A stretch of DNA of 64,000 nt from Cognatiyoonia sediminum (GTDB lineage Bacteria > Pseudomonadota > Alphaproteobacteria > Rhodobacterales > Rhodobacteraceae): the NCBI RefSeq assembly GCF_900129845.1, contig NZ_FQXB01000002.1:243501-307500 (forward strand), given 5' to 3'. Of this stretch, positions 48,770 to 58,260 are shown piece by piece. The notes under the pieces were generated by a model. That model had not been told where the DNA came from, ran no database searches, and worked only from the letters and a program-made list of their open reading frames with translations. The translations under genes were made by a program, and so were the position numbers. Positions within the stretch are counted from its first letter, which is position 1. Every line of letters begins with the position of its first letter.

Positions 48770-49531
48770 TTATTGCCGGATGCGCCATCCTGTCTTGAAA
48801 ATCCACCAAATGACGCCAAGGCACATGGCTGTGAACAGTCCGATGGCGAAAAGAGAGATCGCGACCGGCACATCCGCCGTATCGAAGAAGGCCCACCGGA
48901 ACCCTGAGATCAAATAGACCACGGGGTTGAACAGGGTGATATTTTGCCAAACAGTCGGGAGCATCGAAATGGAATAGAAACTGCCCCCTAGGAACACCAA
49001 TGGGGTTATGACCAGAAGCGGAATCAATTGCAGTTGCTCGAAGTTCCCAGCCCAAATGCCAATGATGAAGCCGAGCAGAGCAAAGCTGACACAAGTCAAC
49101 ACCAGAAAAGAAATCATCGCTATAGGGTGCGCGATCTGAATATCCACAAAGAAGAATGAGGTCGCCAAAATCACGAGGCCTATGAATAAAGCCTTTGTTG
49201 CGGCCGCGCCGACATAGCCTATGACCACTTCGATGAAGCTAATCGGGGCAGAGAGAAGCTCATAAATTGTCCCGATGAATTTTGGGAAATATATTCCGAA
49301 CGAAGCATTGGAAGTGGCTTGGGTCATCACTGTTAGCATGATCAAGCCAGGAACAATGAAGGCGCCGTAGCTTACACCTTCTACTTCGTCGATACGGCTT
49401 CCAATCGCAGCGCCAAACACGACAAAATACAGTGACGTCGACAGGACGGGAGATACTAAACTCTGAGTGATCGTCCGAAAAAACCTCGCCATCTCAAAAC
49501 GATAAATTGATGCGATTGCCATAAAATTCAT
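48770..49531 (-). CDS. ABC-2 type transporter permease
   Basis: A 253-residue membrane protein with six helices. [20 protein letters not shown] at the N-terminus and [20 protein letters not shown] followed by [17 protein letters not shown] in the second half are the ABC-2 permease signatures (YadH/NodJ-like). It works with the ATPase encoded just upstream, with which it overlaps by four bases. Exported substrate unknown; its position beside the polysaccharide locus does not prove a shared role. Confidence 0.9.
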   Translation of the reverse strand: MNFMAIASIYRFEMARFFRTITQSLVSPVLSTSLYFVVFGAAIGSRIDEVEGVSYGAFIVPGLIMLTVMTQATSNASFGIYFPKFIGTIYELLSAPISFIEVVIGYVGAAATKALFIGLVILATSFFFVDIQIAHPIAMISFLVLTCVSFALLGFIIGIWAGNFEQLQLIPLLVITPLVFLGGSFYSISMLPTVWQNITLFNPVVYLISGFRWAFFDTADVPVAISLFAIGLFTAMCLGVIWWIFKTGWRIRQ

Positions 49532-50454
49532 GACGTTTCCCTCACCAAGTCGACAAAGATATCTTCCAGACTGCTTTGCTGGGTCTCCAAATCTGTCATT
49601 TTGAGACCGGCATTTTGTAAATCTTTAAGCAGCGCCGTAATTCCAGTCCGATCGCTTCGTGTGTCGTAGTCATGGATCAATGCATTGCCGTCCGCTGCGA
49701 TCTCTAGCCCTCTATCTGCCAGCTCTTGCGGGAGTTCTGAGATTGGGGTTGATAGTTCGATCCTCAGTCGTTTCTTGCCCATGCGCTGCATGAGGTCTTC
49801 TTTCTTCTCAACCAGAAGAATTGACCCTTTGCTGATGATCCCAACCCGATCCGCGATAGCTTCTGCCTCTTCGATATAGTGCGTCGTCAGGATGATTGTG
49901 ACGCCAGAAGCTTTTAGTTTGGCAACCACGTCCCACATGTCCTTGCGTAGCTCAACGTCAACGCCCGCTGTGGGTTCGTCCAGAAAGAGGATCGAAGGTT
50001 CATGGCTAAGTGCTTTAGCGATCAGCACCCGACGCTTCATCCCGCCTGAAAGCATCATGATTTTGCTGTCGCGTTTGTCGTGAAGCGAGAGGTCTTTGAG
50101 AATTTGGTCGATCAGGGCGTCATTTCGGGGTTTACCAAAGAGCCCGCGAGAAAAGCGCACCGTGTTCATTACGGTCTCAAAGGGCTCAAGATTTATTTCT
50201 TGCGGGACAAGCCCAATCAGATTTCGGGCAGCTCGGAAATCAGTGACAACGTCATGACCGCCCACTCTCACTGTGCCAGAAGTCGGGATGGAAATTCCGC
50301 AGATCGTTGAAATCAATGTGGTTTTTCCAGCGCCATTAGGCCCAAGAAGAGCAAGGATTTCGCCCTTTTCAATCTCCAGATTGACGCCGCTCAGTGCTTC
50401 AAATCCGCCCGCATAGGATTTTTTTAGATCTCGAACAGAAACGATGGACGTCAC
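49528..50454 (-). CDS. ABC transporter ATP-binding protein (YadG/CcmA-like)
   Basis: A 308-residue ATPase. Walker A is [16 protein letters not shown], the signature is [17 protein letters not shown] and Walker B is [13 protein letters not shown]; a C-terminal ~80-residue extension is typical of the YadG/drug-exporter class. GTG at 50454 is chosen because GGAGG lies eight to nine bases upstream; a TTG at 50478 is in frame. Pairs with the permease at 48770. Confidence 0.92.
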   Translation of the reverse strand: MTSIVSVRDLKKSYAGGFEALSGVNLEIEKGEILALLGPNGAGKTTLISTICGISIPTSGTVRVGGHDVVTDFRAARNLIGLVPQEINLEPFETVMNTVRFSRGLFGKPRNDALIDQILKDLSLHDKRDSKIMMLSGGMKRRVLIAKALSHEPSILFLDEPTAGVDVELRKDMWDVVAKLKASGVTIILTTHYIEEAEAIADRVGIISKGSILLVEKKEDLMQRMGKKRLRIELSTPISELPQELADRGLEIAADGNALIHDYDTRSDRTGITALLKDLQNAGLKMTDLETQQSSLEDIFVDLVRETS

Positions 50455-50568
50455 TATGCACCCCTCCAATTTGCACAAGCACTATCGCAGGTAAGCGGGA
50501 AGGGAAAGCTAGACAATCGAACCCAAATATTGGACCGATCTCTCTTAAGTTAGATTTTTTGCTGCGCG

Positions 50569-51384
50569 TTAAGCGAAGTCCGTTGACCCGCGCCCGTGAC
50601 GACACGCGTTAAGCACCACACCTAAGACGTTCGTATGTTCCGCAATTTCGCGCTCGCAAATGTCGAATTGGCTATATTTGGTGGCATTTGCTCGACTAAT
50701 AATCAAGGCACAGTCAACGTTCTTAAGAAAGGCGCGCGTGTCGTCATTCACCAAAACAGACGGTAGATCGAAGATCATCACATCGGGGTGGAACCGCTGT
50801 TGAACTTCATCTAATACCGTTGTCGCCTGTTCGGACAAAAGGATGCGCGACGGATCACTCTCTGGGCTGCTTGCCATCGAAATTGCCAGGTTATCCCCAA
50901 TACGCAGCGCCTGTTCTTCAAAACTGACATCACCTTCCAGCAAAGAACCGATAGAGTTTCGAGGGTTCTTTTCGAAGAATTGATTTACAGAAGGATCGCG
51001 CAAATCCATATCGAACAACATCGAGCGAAGTTCTTTTTGGCGTGCCAAACCGAGGGCCAGATTACAGGCAGTCGTCGTTTTTCCGCTGTCCGGCATAGGA
51101 GATGTAATCGCCAAGCGGGTCCAACCATTCTGTTGCATCTGCAAAAGGATCTTGGTGCGCAGAATATCAAACGGAGTTGCTGCTGAAGAAGCTGTTTGTG
51201 TTACGACGCGATGCTCACGAAGTTTGTCCGCTGGAGGATGAAATTCTTCGAGCTGGCTCCACACGACTGAACCGGCACTGCGCTGCTGCTTCCGCCGCGC
51301 CAAGTCCTCCGTTAGCCGCCGTTCGGGCGCCTTACCCGTTCGGTTCTGACGTGCTGTGGCGAGTGCGGCCTGAAGTTTTTCCAT
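50569..51384 (-). CDS. BY-kinase-like ATPase of the exopolysaccharide locus (CpsD/XrtA-associated tyrosine autokinase family)
   Basis: A 271-residue MinD-like ATPase: Walker A ITSPMPDSGKTTTACNLALG, Walker A' SMLFDMDLRDPS and Walker B VMIFDLPSVLV. This is the layout of bacterial tyrosine kinases that act with a chain-length protein to control polymer length. The product has a single Tyr in its whole length and no C-terminal Tyr cluster, so autophosphorylation of the usual kind is not possible; it may be a pure ATPase switch. It follows the chain-length gene on the minus strand. Confidence 0.85.
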   Translation of the reverse strand: MEKLQAALATARQNRTGKAPERRLTEDLARRKQQRSAGSVVWSQLEEFHPPADKLREHRVVTQTASSAATPFDILRTKILLQMQQNGWTRLAITSPMPDSGKTTTACNLALGLARQKELRSMLFDMDLRDPSVNQFFEKNPRNSIGSLLEGDVSFEEQALRIGDNLAISMASSPESDPSRILLSEQATTVLDEVQQRFHPDVMIFDLPSVLVNDDTRAFLKNVDCALIISRANATKYSQFDICEREIAEHTNVLGVVLNACRHGRGSTDFA

Positions 51385-51430
51385 TGGCTGTTCCGCTTTC
51401 TATTCTAAACGTCTCGGGAGGGTTGAATAC

Positions 51431-52960
51431 TTATAGTCCCAGCCGGTTTGTGATCCGCGCGACGATAACATCGAGCGGGAGATAGTACGTGTCGATATAC
51501 CACAATATTAAAGGTACCCCGATCAAGACGACGAGGAGCGCGCCCGCGAGCAAGGCCATTCGCATACGACGTTGCCTCTTGCTTTCCATGTAAGGGATTG
51601 AAGCAATCGGCGTCACGTTGAATTTCGCTTCTATTTCCTCTGGCCGCCTAATTGTCCTATTTGTGATCTCAAGAAGAACAAAGAAACCAGCCGCCAGAGC
51701 TAAACCGGCACCGACTCCAATGGTTGCGATCCGAATCCTATTGGGTCCAGAAGGATCTTGCGGCACGTTCGGGTTTTCGATGATGGTCAGTTTCTGGCCT
51801 TGGTTCGATGCTTCAATATCAAGGGCGAGCCGTGACCGATCCAAATTGTTGTTGGCAGCATTATAGCGGCTTTGAAGGTTTGCAAAATCGCGTTCGAGCG
51901 TGGCTAATGCGATACCATTTGCTGCCGTCGCCTGAATAGAGCTATCGATTTGCGTAAGCTCAGTTTCGATCTCCGCACGTTCGTTAACATTGCTCGCCAT
52001 TCGATCTTCAAACTCGGCTATGCGAAGTTGCAAAAGAGCATTCTCAGGAGATTGGAACGTATCGTCGACGTCATTGGGCTGCGTTTCACTTACAATTTCA
52101 CGCAGCTGATCAATTTGGTTCTGCAGCAAAACCACGCGTGGGTTCGTATCACTATAGACAGCGCGCGCTCTTCGTAACTCCAACTCAAGTTGCTCCAGTT
52201 GCTGTTCCTCCGGCGAAAGCGCTGTTCCGCCAGGCCGGCTCAAACGCCCTGTCGTTTCGAAAAACCGAATGGCCTCGTCGCGTTGACGTTCAAGGTCAGC
52301 AAAGTCCTTTTCTAATCGATCTATCCGTTCAAGCAGTTGCGCCTGACGGCCATAACGAAAGTCCAAATCTTCGGGTAGCGCGTCAGCATTCTCTGCCTTA
52401 AACGAGACAATTCGAGCACTCTGCTGGTCCAAGTCAGCCGACAGACGATCAACTTCGCGCTGGAAGAACGCCAAGGTATTTTCAACCTGCGCATTTGTGT
52501 TTGATGAATTATCCGCTTGGATCAATGTCAGGTATTCACTGACAACTCGCGCAGCGATTTGACCTGTCCGCGCTTCAAAGGAAATCCTCATCAAGGTAAC
52601 TTGATTTCGGCCACCGCTAAGTTGAACCGAGGTATTTGCAAGCATTTCAGTGAAAATCGCATCAGGTGTCATGTCTTGCATGTCTTCGAAAACGTTCAGC
52701 TCATTGGCAATATCAATGAGATTTGCTCGTGTGAGCAGACGTTCGCGAATGAGCCGCAATTGCTGATCGGGATTAATACTGTTTGCGACACCCACCTCGA
52801 TCTGAGCTTCCTCGATCAACAGCCTTGCCGAGGATGTGTAGGTCGGCGCGGCATTGTAGGCCGTCGCAACGCCCAAAACCGAACAGACCAAAAAGATCGT
52901 CAACATCACCGGTAGCCGGCGAAGAAACAGTGAGAAATAAAAACGGAGATCTAGGTTCAT
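51431..52960 (-). CDS. Chain-length determinant (Wzz-type) protein of the XrtA-associated exopolysaccharide class
   Basis: A 509-residue protein with transmembrane helices at both ends: RLPVMLTIFLVCSVLGVATA near the start and a helix around IATIGVGAGLALAAGFFVLL followed by a further one at ALLAGALLVVLIGVPLILWY. Between them lies a long periplasmic coiled coil rich in heptads (QAQLLERIDRLEKDFADLER). N-terminal TYTSSARLLIEEAQIEV matches Wzz domains. It should form the inner-membrane ring that sets polymer length and contacts the BY-kinase-like ATPase. It overlaps the ExeA-like gene by four bases. Confidence 0.87.
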   Translation of the reverse strand: MNLDLRFYFSLFLRRLPVMLTIFLVCSVLGVATAYNAAPTYTSSARLLIEEAQIEVGVANSINPDQQLRLIRERLLTRANLIDIANELNVFEDMQDMTPDAIFTEMLANTSVQLSGGRNQVTLMRISFEARTGQIAARVVSEYLTLIQADNSSNTNAQVENTLAFFQREVDRLSADLDQQSARIVSFKAENADALPEDLDFRYGRQAQLLERIDRLEKDFADLERQRDEAIRFFETTGRLSRPGGTALSPEEQQLEQLELELRRARAVYSDTNPRVVLLQNQIDQLREIVSETQPNDVDDTFQSPENALLQLRIAEFEDRMASNVNERAEIETELTQIDSSIQATAANGIALATLERDFANLQSRYNAANNNLDRSRLALDIEASNQGQKLTIIENPNVPQDPSGPNRIRIATIGVGAGLALAAGFFVLLEITNRTIRRPEEIEAKFNVTPIASIPYMESKRQRRMRMALLAGALLVVLIGVPLILWYIDTYYLPLDVIVARITNRLGL

Positions 52961-53838
52961 CTTGCTGCTCTTTCACCCAGGTCGGTGCGATTGGTCAAAA
53001 ACAAGGGAGGCGGCGACATTGGCTTCACTATTCCATCTTTGATGAGTTCTTCAACTGTACCGACATCTACATGGGTCTGCTGTTCGGACGCTGCGTAAAC
53101 AAGCGCAAGGTCGCAAAGTTTATTCACAATGCGCGGAATACCTTGGGATTGATAAAAGATATATTGGATCGCTTGAGGCGTGAACTCCTGCCCGTTTCCG
53201 CCTACATGTTTTAGTCTGTGGGCAATATATTGATGCGTCGTCACCGTGTCCATTGGATCAAGGTGATAGGTTGCCGATACCCGCTGCGCAAATTGCCTGA
53301 GTTCTGGCAAAGCGATCATATCTTGCAATTCGGGTTGGCCCACGAGGATCAGTTGCAACAACTCATCCTTGTTAGAATTGATGTTGGTGAGCATCCGTAG
53401 CTCTTCCAGTACTTCCTTCTCTAGGTTTTGAGCTTCATCAATAATCAAAAGGACATATCGACCATGTGCATATTCATTGATGACGAATTCCTGGAATTGA
53501 TTGAACAGTGTCACGTAATCTTCTTCGGCGCTAAAGGGCAAACCAAGGGAACTGGATACCCAACGAAGCAAGTCACCTCGACCGCCTTGGGCGTTGGAGA
53601 TCAAACCCACGGTCACGTCGTCGCTGATCTGCCCTAGCAACGCTTGAATCAATGTTGTCTTACCTGTCCCGACTTCACCTGTGACAACTGTGAGCGGCGC
53701 GCGCGTTACCATTCCATACTCAAGGATGGCGAATGCCCGACGATGATCCTTCGACCAAAACAAGAAATCTGGGTCAGGAAGAATCTTGAATGGGCGTTCG
53801 GAGAACCCGAAATATTCTGAATAAAGGTCACCTGACAC
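52957..53838 (-). CDS. ExeA-like AAA ATPase of the XrtA-associated exopolysaccharide class
   Basis: A 293-residue AAA+ protein. The start, YSEYFGFSERPFKILPDPDF, is typical; Walker A is VVTGEVGTGKTTLIQALL, Walker B is LLIIDEAQNL, and a sensor-like region (QGIPRIVNKLCDLAL) follows. Members of this family occur in exosortase-linked polysaccharide loci and resemble the secretion ATPase ExeA without its peptidoglycan-binding domain. It is the first gene of the minus-strand arm. Confidence 0.88.
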   Translation of the reverse strand: MSGDLYSEYFGFSERPFKILPDPDFLFWSKDHRRAFAILEYGMVTRAPLTVVTGEVGTGKTTLIQALLGQISDDVTVGLISNAQGGRGDLLRWVSSSLGLPFSAEEDYVTLFNQFQEFVINEYAHGRYVLLIIDEAQNLEKEVLEELRMLTNINSNKDELLQLILVGQPELQDMIALPELRQFAQRVSATYHLDPMDTVTTHQYIAHRLKHVGGNGQEFTPQAIQYIFYQSQGIPRIVNKLCDLALVYAASEQQTHVDVGTVEELIKDGIVKPMSPPPLFLTNRTDLGERAAR

Positions 53839-54300
53839 GCGCGTAACGCTCTTTTCTTTTACACGTTAAACAATTCAACTTCGCACACTTTACACCTGCA
53901 AGACGCCGAAATTGCGGAGTTGATATGGCGATGCTGGGTAAAGGTTTAAACCGCTAATGGAATATCGATTCGCATCTTTGCTAAGATTTTTGTGCAGTTA
54001 TTCATCAATTGAAAGAGAATCGTAAACAAATGGGGCCTTTTGAACACATTGTTCCCATATTTTGACAACTAGGCTAAGAAAATTCCCCGTATTTGATTTT
54101 AACTAGACCTGACAAAGCCACATTCTGAGCCTTATTTAATAGGTTAAAGAAGCAGTTAACCGTGTTGGACCGAAATTGAATCTAACCTTTGAAGATTTAG
54201 AGCCTAATGCTATAGTCCCCTTGGGGCTAACAAGTGTGCGTGCCACGTTGGTACGCGGTTCAACAAGTTTGGAGGTCGCTGGTTCGACCGTGTTGCTGCT
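53839..54300. promoter_or_regulatory. 462-base divergent intergenic region of the exopolysaccharide locus
   Basis: No gene-like frame is present. The stretch is AT-rich and must hold promoters for both arms. Visible elements are a near-palindrome around 54213-54229 (TAGTCCCC/GGGGCTA) and an interrupted repeat near 54236-54255 (GCGTGCC...GGTACGC), both within 90 bases of the plus-strand start, consistent with operator sites. A good match to a sigma-70 promoter is not clear by eye. Confidence 0.5.
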
Positions 54301-54981
54301 ATGACATTACATGTACGAGTTAACGAAGACGTTGCGGTTTCGCCGACTTCTTCCGTAGAATCCTTTAAATCTCAGACCTTTTACAAAAGCTACGCCAAGC
54401 GTGGGTTAGACATTGCGCTTGTTTTGCTTTTCCTTCCTATCGTCGGCCCGCTCGTCCTGCTGATGGCTGCGGTAACGGCTCTCAACGGGAGCAATCCATT
54501 CTATAGTCAACTTAGGGTCGGCAAGAATGGTCGGTTTTTCCGCATTTGGAAGATTCGGACGATGACCGTGGACGCGGAAGCTCGTTTGGAGAGTTACTTG
54601 AAGAGCAATCCAGAAGCGCGAGCAGAGTGGAACAAGCATCAAAAGCTCAAAAACGACCCCCGCATTACAACCGTTGGACGTTTCCTTCGAAAGGCTTCTT
54701 TAGACGAGCTTCCTCAGTTGTTTAACGTGCTGCAGGGCTCCATGTCTTTGGTAGGTCCGCGTCCAATGATGCCAGAGCAGGAACAGTACTATTTTGGTTC
54801 TGCTTATTACTCTCTTCGTCCGGGTCTAACCGGTCTTTGGCAGATTTCTGAAAGAAATGAATCCAGCTTTGTTGATCGGGTAGCCTTCGATGATGCTTAT
54901 TCACGGTCGATGTCCTTTGGAACCGACATGAAAACACTCTTGAAGACTGTTCTCGTTGTGATCAGGGGAACGGGTTACTAG
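54301..54981 (+). CDS. Priming sugar transferase (polyprenyl-phosphate glycosylphosphotransferase)
   Basis: A 226-residue small monotopic enzyme. One hydrophobic re-entrant segment (KRGLDIALVLLFLPIVGPL) precedes the catalytic domain. Conserved blocks: PFYSQLRVGKNGRFFRIWKI with RTM, DPRITTVGRFLRKASLDELP, LQGSMSLVGPRPM and RPGLTGLWQIS. It puts the first sugar phosphate on undecaprenyl phosphate. It is the only glycosyl-type enzyme of the locus in the window; the added sugar is unknown. Confidence 0.92.
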   Translation: MTLHVRVNEDVAVSPTSSVESFKSQTFYKSYAKRGLDIALVLLFLPIVGPLVLLMAAVTALNGSNPFYSQLRVGKNGRFFRIWKIRTMTVDAEARLESYLKSNPEARAEWNKHQKLKNDPRITTVGRFLRKASLDELPQLFNVLQGSMSLVGPRPMMPEQEQYYFGSAYYSLRPGLTGLWQISERNESSFVDRVAFDDAYSRSMSFGTDMKTLLKTVLVVIRGTGY

Positions 54982-55061
54982 TTCCGACAAAATTCTTGGT
55001 AGTTTCGGCACGCTTTTTAGTAAGATGATCTGTGCGAACCTACTTCCTTTTGGAGCATTCT

Positions 55062-57500
55062 ATGATGAATCGTACTAGTAAGATTGCCATTGTCGCGATC
55101 CTAGCCTTCTCTCTCGCAGCTTGTAAGACTGCTGAAGAAAGAGCCGAGGAGCGATATCAATCAGGGCTTAATCTACTTGAATCCGGGGATGCTGCACGCG
55201 CGATCATTGAGTTCCGCAATGTGCTTGAAGTTGAGGGCAACCATGTGGGCGCTCGCGAGACTCTCGCTCAAATCTTCCTTGATCAAGGTGACATCGGTTC
55301 GGGTTACAACCAGCTCCTGCGTCTTGCGGAGCAGTACCCTAGAGAACCGCGCTTCCGCGTCCAACTTGCCAGATTGGCTTTTGACAACCAGAGCTGGGAC
55401 GAATTCCAGCGGCACGGCGGAAGTGCGGTCGAACTTTCTCCAGAAGATACTGAAGTTGCCGCCATTGATCTTGGCCTAAAATATCAGGAAGCAATTGAAG
55501 GCGACGATCTTCTCAGGGCTGAGGCGTTGGCGGCCGAAGCCGAAAGCTTGGTATCCGAATTGCCCAACAACTCGATCATCCGGAACATGTTGATCGATAA
55601 TGCGATCAGAGGTTCTAGGATCGATGATGCTCTCGTTCACATCGATCACATGATTTCGCAAGATCCTGAAAACCTACGTCTGCATCAACAAAGGCTCGCG
55701 ATCTTGGCCCAAAAGCAGGATCCAGACCTGCTTGAGCAGCAACTGCTGACAATGATCGAGACCTTCCCCGAAGAAGATGAAATTCAAAGCACACTGTTTA
55801 GGTTTTATACGTCAACAGGGAACATTCAGGCGGCTGAAGACTTTCTTCGAAACGTAAGCGACCCTTCAGACGAAGATCCGTCTAAGTTCTTGGATTTGAT
55901 TAGGTTCGTCACGGAAGTGAACGGGCCGGAGGCCGGCAAGGCTGAGATTGTGCGGGCTATCGCATCAAATCCCAACAAAGCTCCATTCGAAGCTTTGCTT
56001 GCTAGTATCGAGTTTGCGGAAGGCAAAACCTCCGAAGCCATTGCCGACATGGAGCGGATCATTTCCGAGATCGAACCATCTGAGCAACGTCGAGGGATTC
56101 AAGTCGGATTGGCAAAAATGCTGATCGGGACGGGCAATGAAGTAGGCGCTCGTAGATTAGTGGAAGAGGTTTTGGCTGAATACACTCTTCAAGTCGAAGC
56201 CTTGAAGCTGCAAGCAAGATGGCAGATCGAAGCAGACGATACAGACTCTGCTTTGCTCAGCTTGCGGACCGCTCTCGATGCAAATCCGGATGACACTGAG
56301 GCGCATGAGCTGCTTGCCGAAGCGTATCAGCGTGCGGGCAACCATGAACTCGCAAGAGAAAGCTTGTCTCGCGCCGTCGAAACGTCAGGAAACGCTCCAG
56401 AGCAATCGATCCGCTACGCGTCAGCGCTCATGGAAAGAAGGCAGTTCCTACCATCAGAAAACGTCTTGCTTCCGGCACTACGTCTTTCGCCAGGGAACCC
56501 AGAATTGCTTGCTGTGCTGGGACGTCTCTATCTAGAAATGGATGATCAGCCCCGTGCAAAACAAGTTATCGATACGCTGAGACGCCTCGATACCGATCGA
56601 ACCAATCAAATCGCGAATGCCTTACAGGCCGACCAACTTAGATCTGCTAGCGGTATTGGCGAAGCGGTTGTCTTCCTTGAACAGCTGGCTGCTAGCAGCG
56701 AAGGTGGACTTGATGCACAACTTCTTTTGCTACGCGGCCACCTCGCGGCAGGTGACACAGATGCGGCCCAAGAATTGGTTCAGAAGCTTATTGAAGACAA
56801 CCCAAACAATCGAAATTTGCCCTACGCGCTCGCCGCCGTCAAAGGTGCTTCTGGTGACTTGGATGGAGCAGCGGACGACTATCGCAAGCTTTTGGAAGAC
56901 AACCCAAATAGCCCACGAATTTGGCTTGAGTTGTCCCGTATTTTGGCAAGGACTGGCGATACGACGGCTGCCGAAGAAGTCATTCAGCAAGGTTTAGCTG
57001 AAAACAATGACGATCCAAATTTGCTTTGGGCGCGCGCATCAATTTTGGAAACTGACAACAGAATTGAAGAAGCGATCGAAATTTATGAGCAGCTTTATGA
57101 ACGTGCTTCAGACTCGATTATCGTGGCAAACAATCTCGCCAGTCTGCTATCGGTTTATCGGACAGACGAGGAGAGTTTAGAACGCGCTTTCACGGTTGCC
57201 CGCCGGTTCAAAGATACCGACATCCCGGCGCTTCAAGATACCTACGGTTGGATTTTGCACCGACGTGGGGACTCTGCTGAAGCCGTACCTTATCTTCAGA
57301 ACGCGGCAAAGGAGCTCGATGACGATCCCTTGGCTCAGTATCACCTCGCTATGGCGTACATAGCGACAGGCGATACCGAGAACGCAAAAGTACAGCTACA
57401 AAAGGTGTTAGATGTCGCAGGTCCTGTGGATACGCGCCCTCAGATCGAAGACGCCAGATTGAAACTTGCTGAGCTTTCGCAAGCGCCAATCGAACAATAG
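55062..57500 (+). CDS. Large TPR-repeat lipoprotein (PEP-CTERM-system TPR lipoprotein type)
   Basis: An 812-residue protein. The lipobox SLAAC (mature Cys ~ residue 21) follows a basic signal segment NRTSKIAIVAILAF, so it should be a lipid-anchored periplasmic scaffold. The rest is TPR arrays over the whole length (YQSGLNLLESGDAARAIIEF at the start, DTYGWILHRRGDSAEAVPYL near the end). Large TPR lipoproteins of this size accompany XrtA exopolysaccharide loci. Choice of ATG at 55062 rests on GGAG at 55052-55055; 55065 is the next ATG. Confidence 0.85.
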   Translation: MMNRTSKIAIVAILAFSLAACKTAEERAEERYQSGLNLLESGDAARAIIEFRNVLEVEGNHVGARETLAQIFLDQGDIGSGYNQLLRLAEQYPREPRFRVQLARLAFDNQSWDEFQRHGGSAVELSPEDTEVAAIDLGLKYQEAIEGDDLLRAEALAAEAESLVSELPNNSIIRNMLIDNAIRGSRIDDALVHIDHMISQDPENLRLHQQRLAILAQKQDPDLLEQQLLTMIETFPEEDEIQSTLFRFYTSTGNIQAAEDFLRNVSDPSDEDPSKFLDLIRFVTEVNGPEAGKAEIVRAIASNPNKAPFEALLASIEFAEGKTSEAIADMERIISEIEPSEQRRGIQVGLAKMLIGTGNEVGARRLVEEVLAEYTLQVEALKLQARWQIEADDTDSALLSLRTALDANPDDTEAHELLAEAYQRAGNHELARESLSRAVETSGNAPEQSIRYASALMERRQFLPSENVLLPALRLSPGNPELLAVLGRLYLEMDDQPRAKQVIDTLRRLDTDRTNQIANALQADQLRSASGIGEAVVFLEQLAASSEGGLDAQLLLLRGHLAAGDTDAAQELVQKLIEDNPNNRNLPYALAAVKGASGDLDGAADDYRKLLEDNPNSPRIWLELSRILARTGDTTAAEEVIQQGLAENNDDPNLLWARASILETDNRIEEAIEIYEQLYERASDSIIVANNLASLLSVYRTDEESLERAFTVARRFKDTDIPALQDTYGWILHRRGDSAEAVPYLQNAAKELDDDPLAQYHLAMAYIATGDTENAKVQLQKVLDVAGPVDTRPQIEDARLKLAELSQAPIEQ

Positions 57501-57621
57501 GCCCAAGGTCGTGATGGTTTCACTACAAAGTTGAATTGTTCCTGATTTGGCCGCAGAATCTTCTTTTCCCTGACTATTTTGCAGGTACAACGGTGTCCAA
57601 AGGGGCAGAAAGGCTACTGAG

Positions 57622-58239
57622 ATGAAGTTGATGAAATATATCGCAGCTGTTGTTGCATTGGTTATGACAGCAACCCTTTCGATGGCGCAAAGCGAATATC
57701 GGGTGAAGTCAGGCGACACTCTTGCCGTCGAAGTTCTTCAGGATCCTGCGCTGAACCGCCAAGTTTTGGTTCTGAACGACGGGCGCTTCAGCTTTCCTTT
57801 CGCCGGTACATTGACCGCTCGCGGCCGTACGATCGGGCAAATCGAAGCTGCGATCAGCGATGCAATTGCTGACAACTTCAACGCTGCGCCAGACGTTTTT
57901 GTTACGGTAACTCCTGCGATCCGTCCGGGGTCTTCCTCCGGCTCAGCCTCTGCGGCCCCAGCGACAATCAACATTTTCTTTGTTGGTGAAGTTGGCGCAC
58001 CTGGCCCAAAGGCACTGCCTGCCGGCTCCACAATCCTTCAAGCGCTTTCTACTAGTGGCGGATTTACCAACTTCGCTGCAACAAAACGCGTTCAATTGCG
58101 CAGAACGGATTCCAATGGCCTGCAATCTGTGTATGAAATTAACTATGAAGCGCTGGAAAACGGCGCACAGATGCGCAGCGACGTAGCGCTACAGGATGGC
58201 GACGTCATTCTAGTACCAGAACGGCGTTTATTCGAGTAA
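57622..58239 (+). CDS. OPX-family polysaccharide export protein
   Basis: A 205-residue exported protein: signal peptide MKLMKYIAAVVALVMTATLS ending about MAQ-SE; a poly-export domain (RVKSGDTLAVEVLQDPALNR, GRFSFPFAGTLTARGRT); and one SLBB domain (VGEVGAPGPKALPAGSTILQ). It is short and lacks the C-terminal outer-membrane helix of Wza, so it is of the periplasmic/OPX-small type and probably works with the barrel encoded next. No lipobox is evident. Confidence 0.9.
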   Translation: MKLMKYIAAVVALVMTATLSMAQSEYRVKSGDTLAVEVLQDPALNRQVLVLNDGRFSFPFAGTLTARGRTIGQIEAAISDAIADNFNAAPDVFVTVTPAIRPGSSSGSASAAPATINIFFVGEVGAPGPKALPAGSTILQALSTSGGFTNFAATKRVQLRRTDSNGLQSVYEINYEALENGAQMRSDVALQDGDVILVPERRLFE

Positions 58240-58260
58240 ACCTATCTTCGGGGTGGGCAA

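Noticed and set aside
54062..54090. TTGACA at 54062-54067 as the -35 element of a sigma-70 promoter
   Set aside because: No acceptable -10 sequence lies 16-18 bases downstream.
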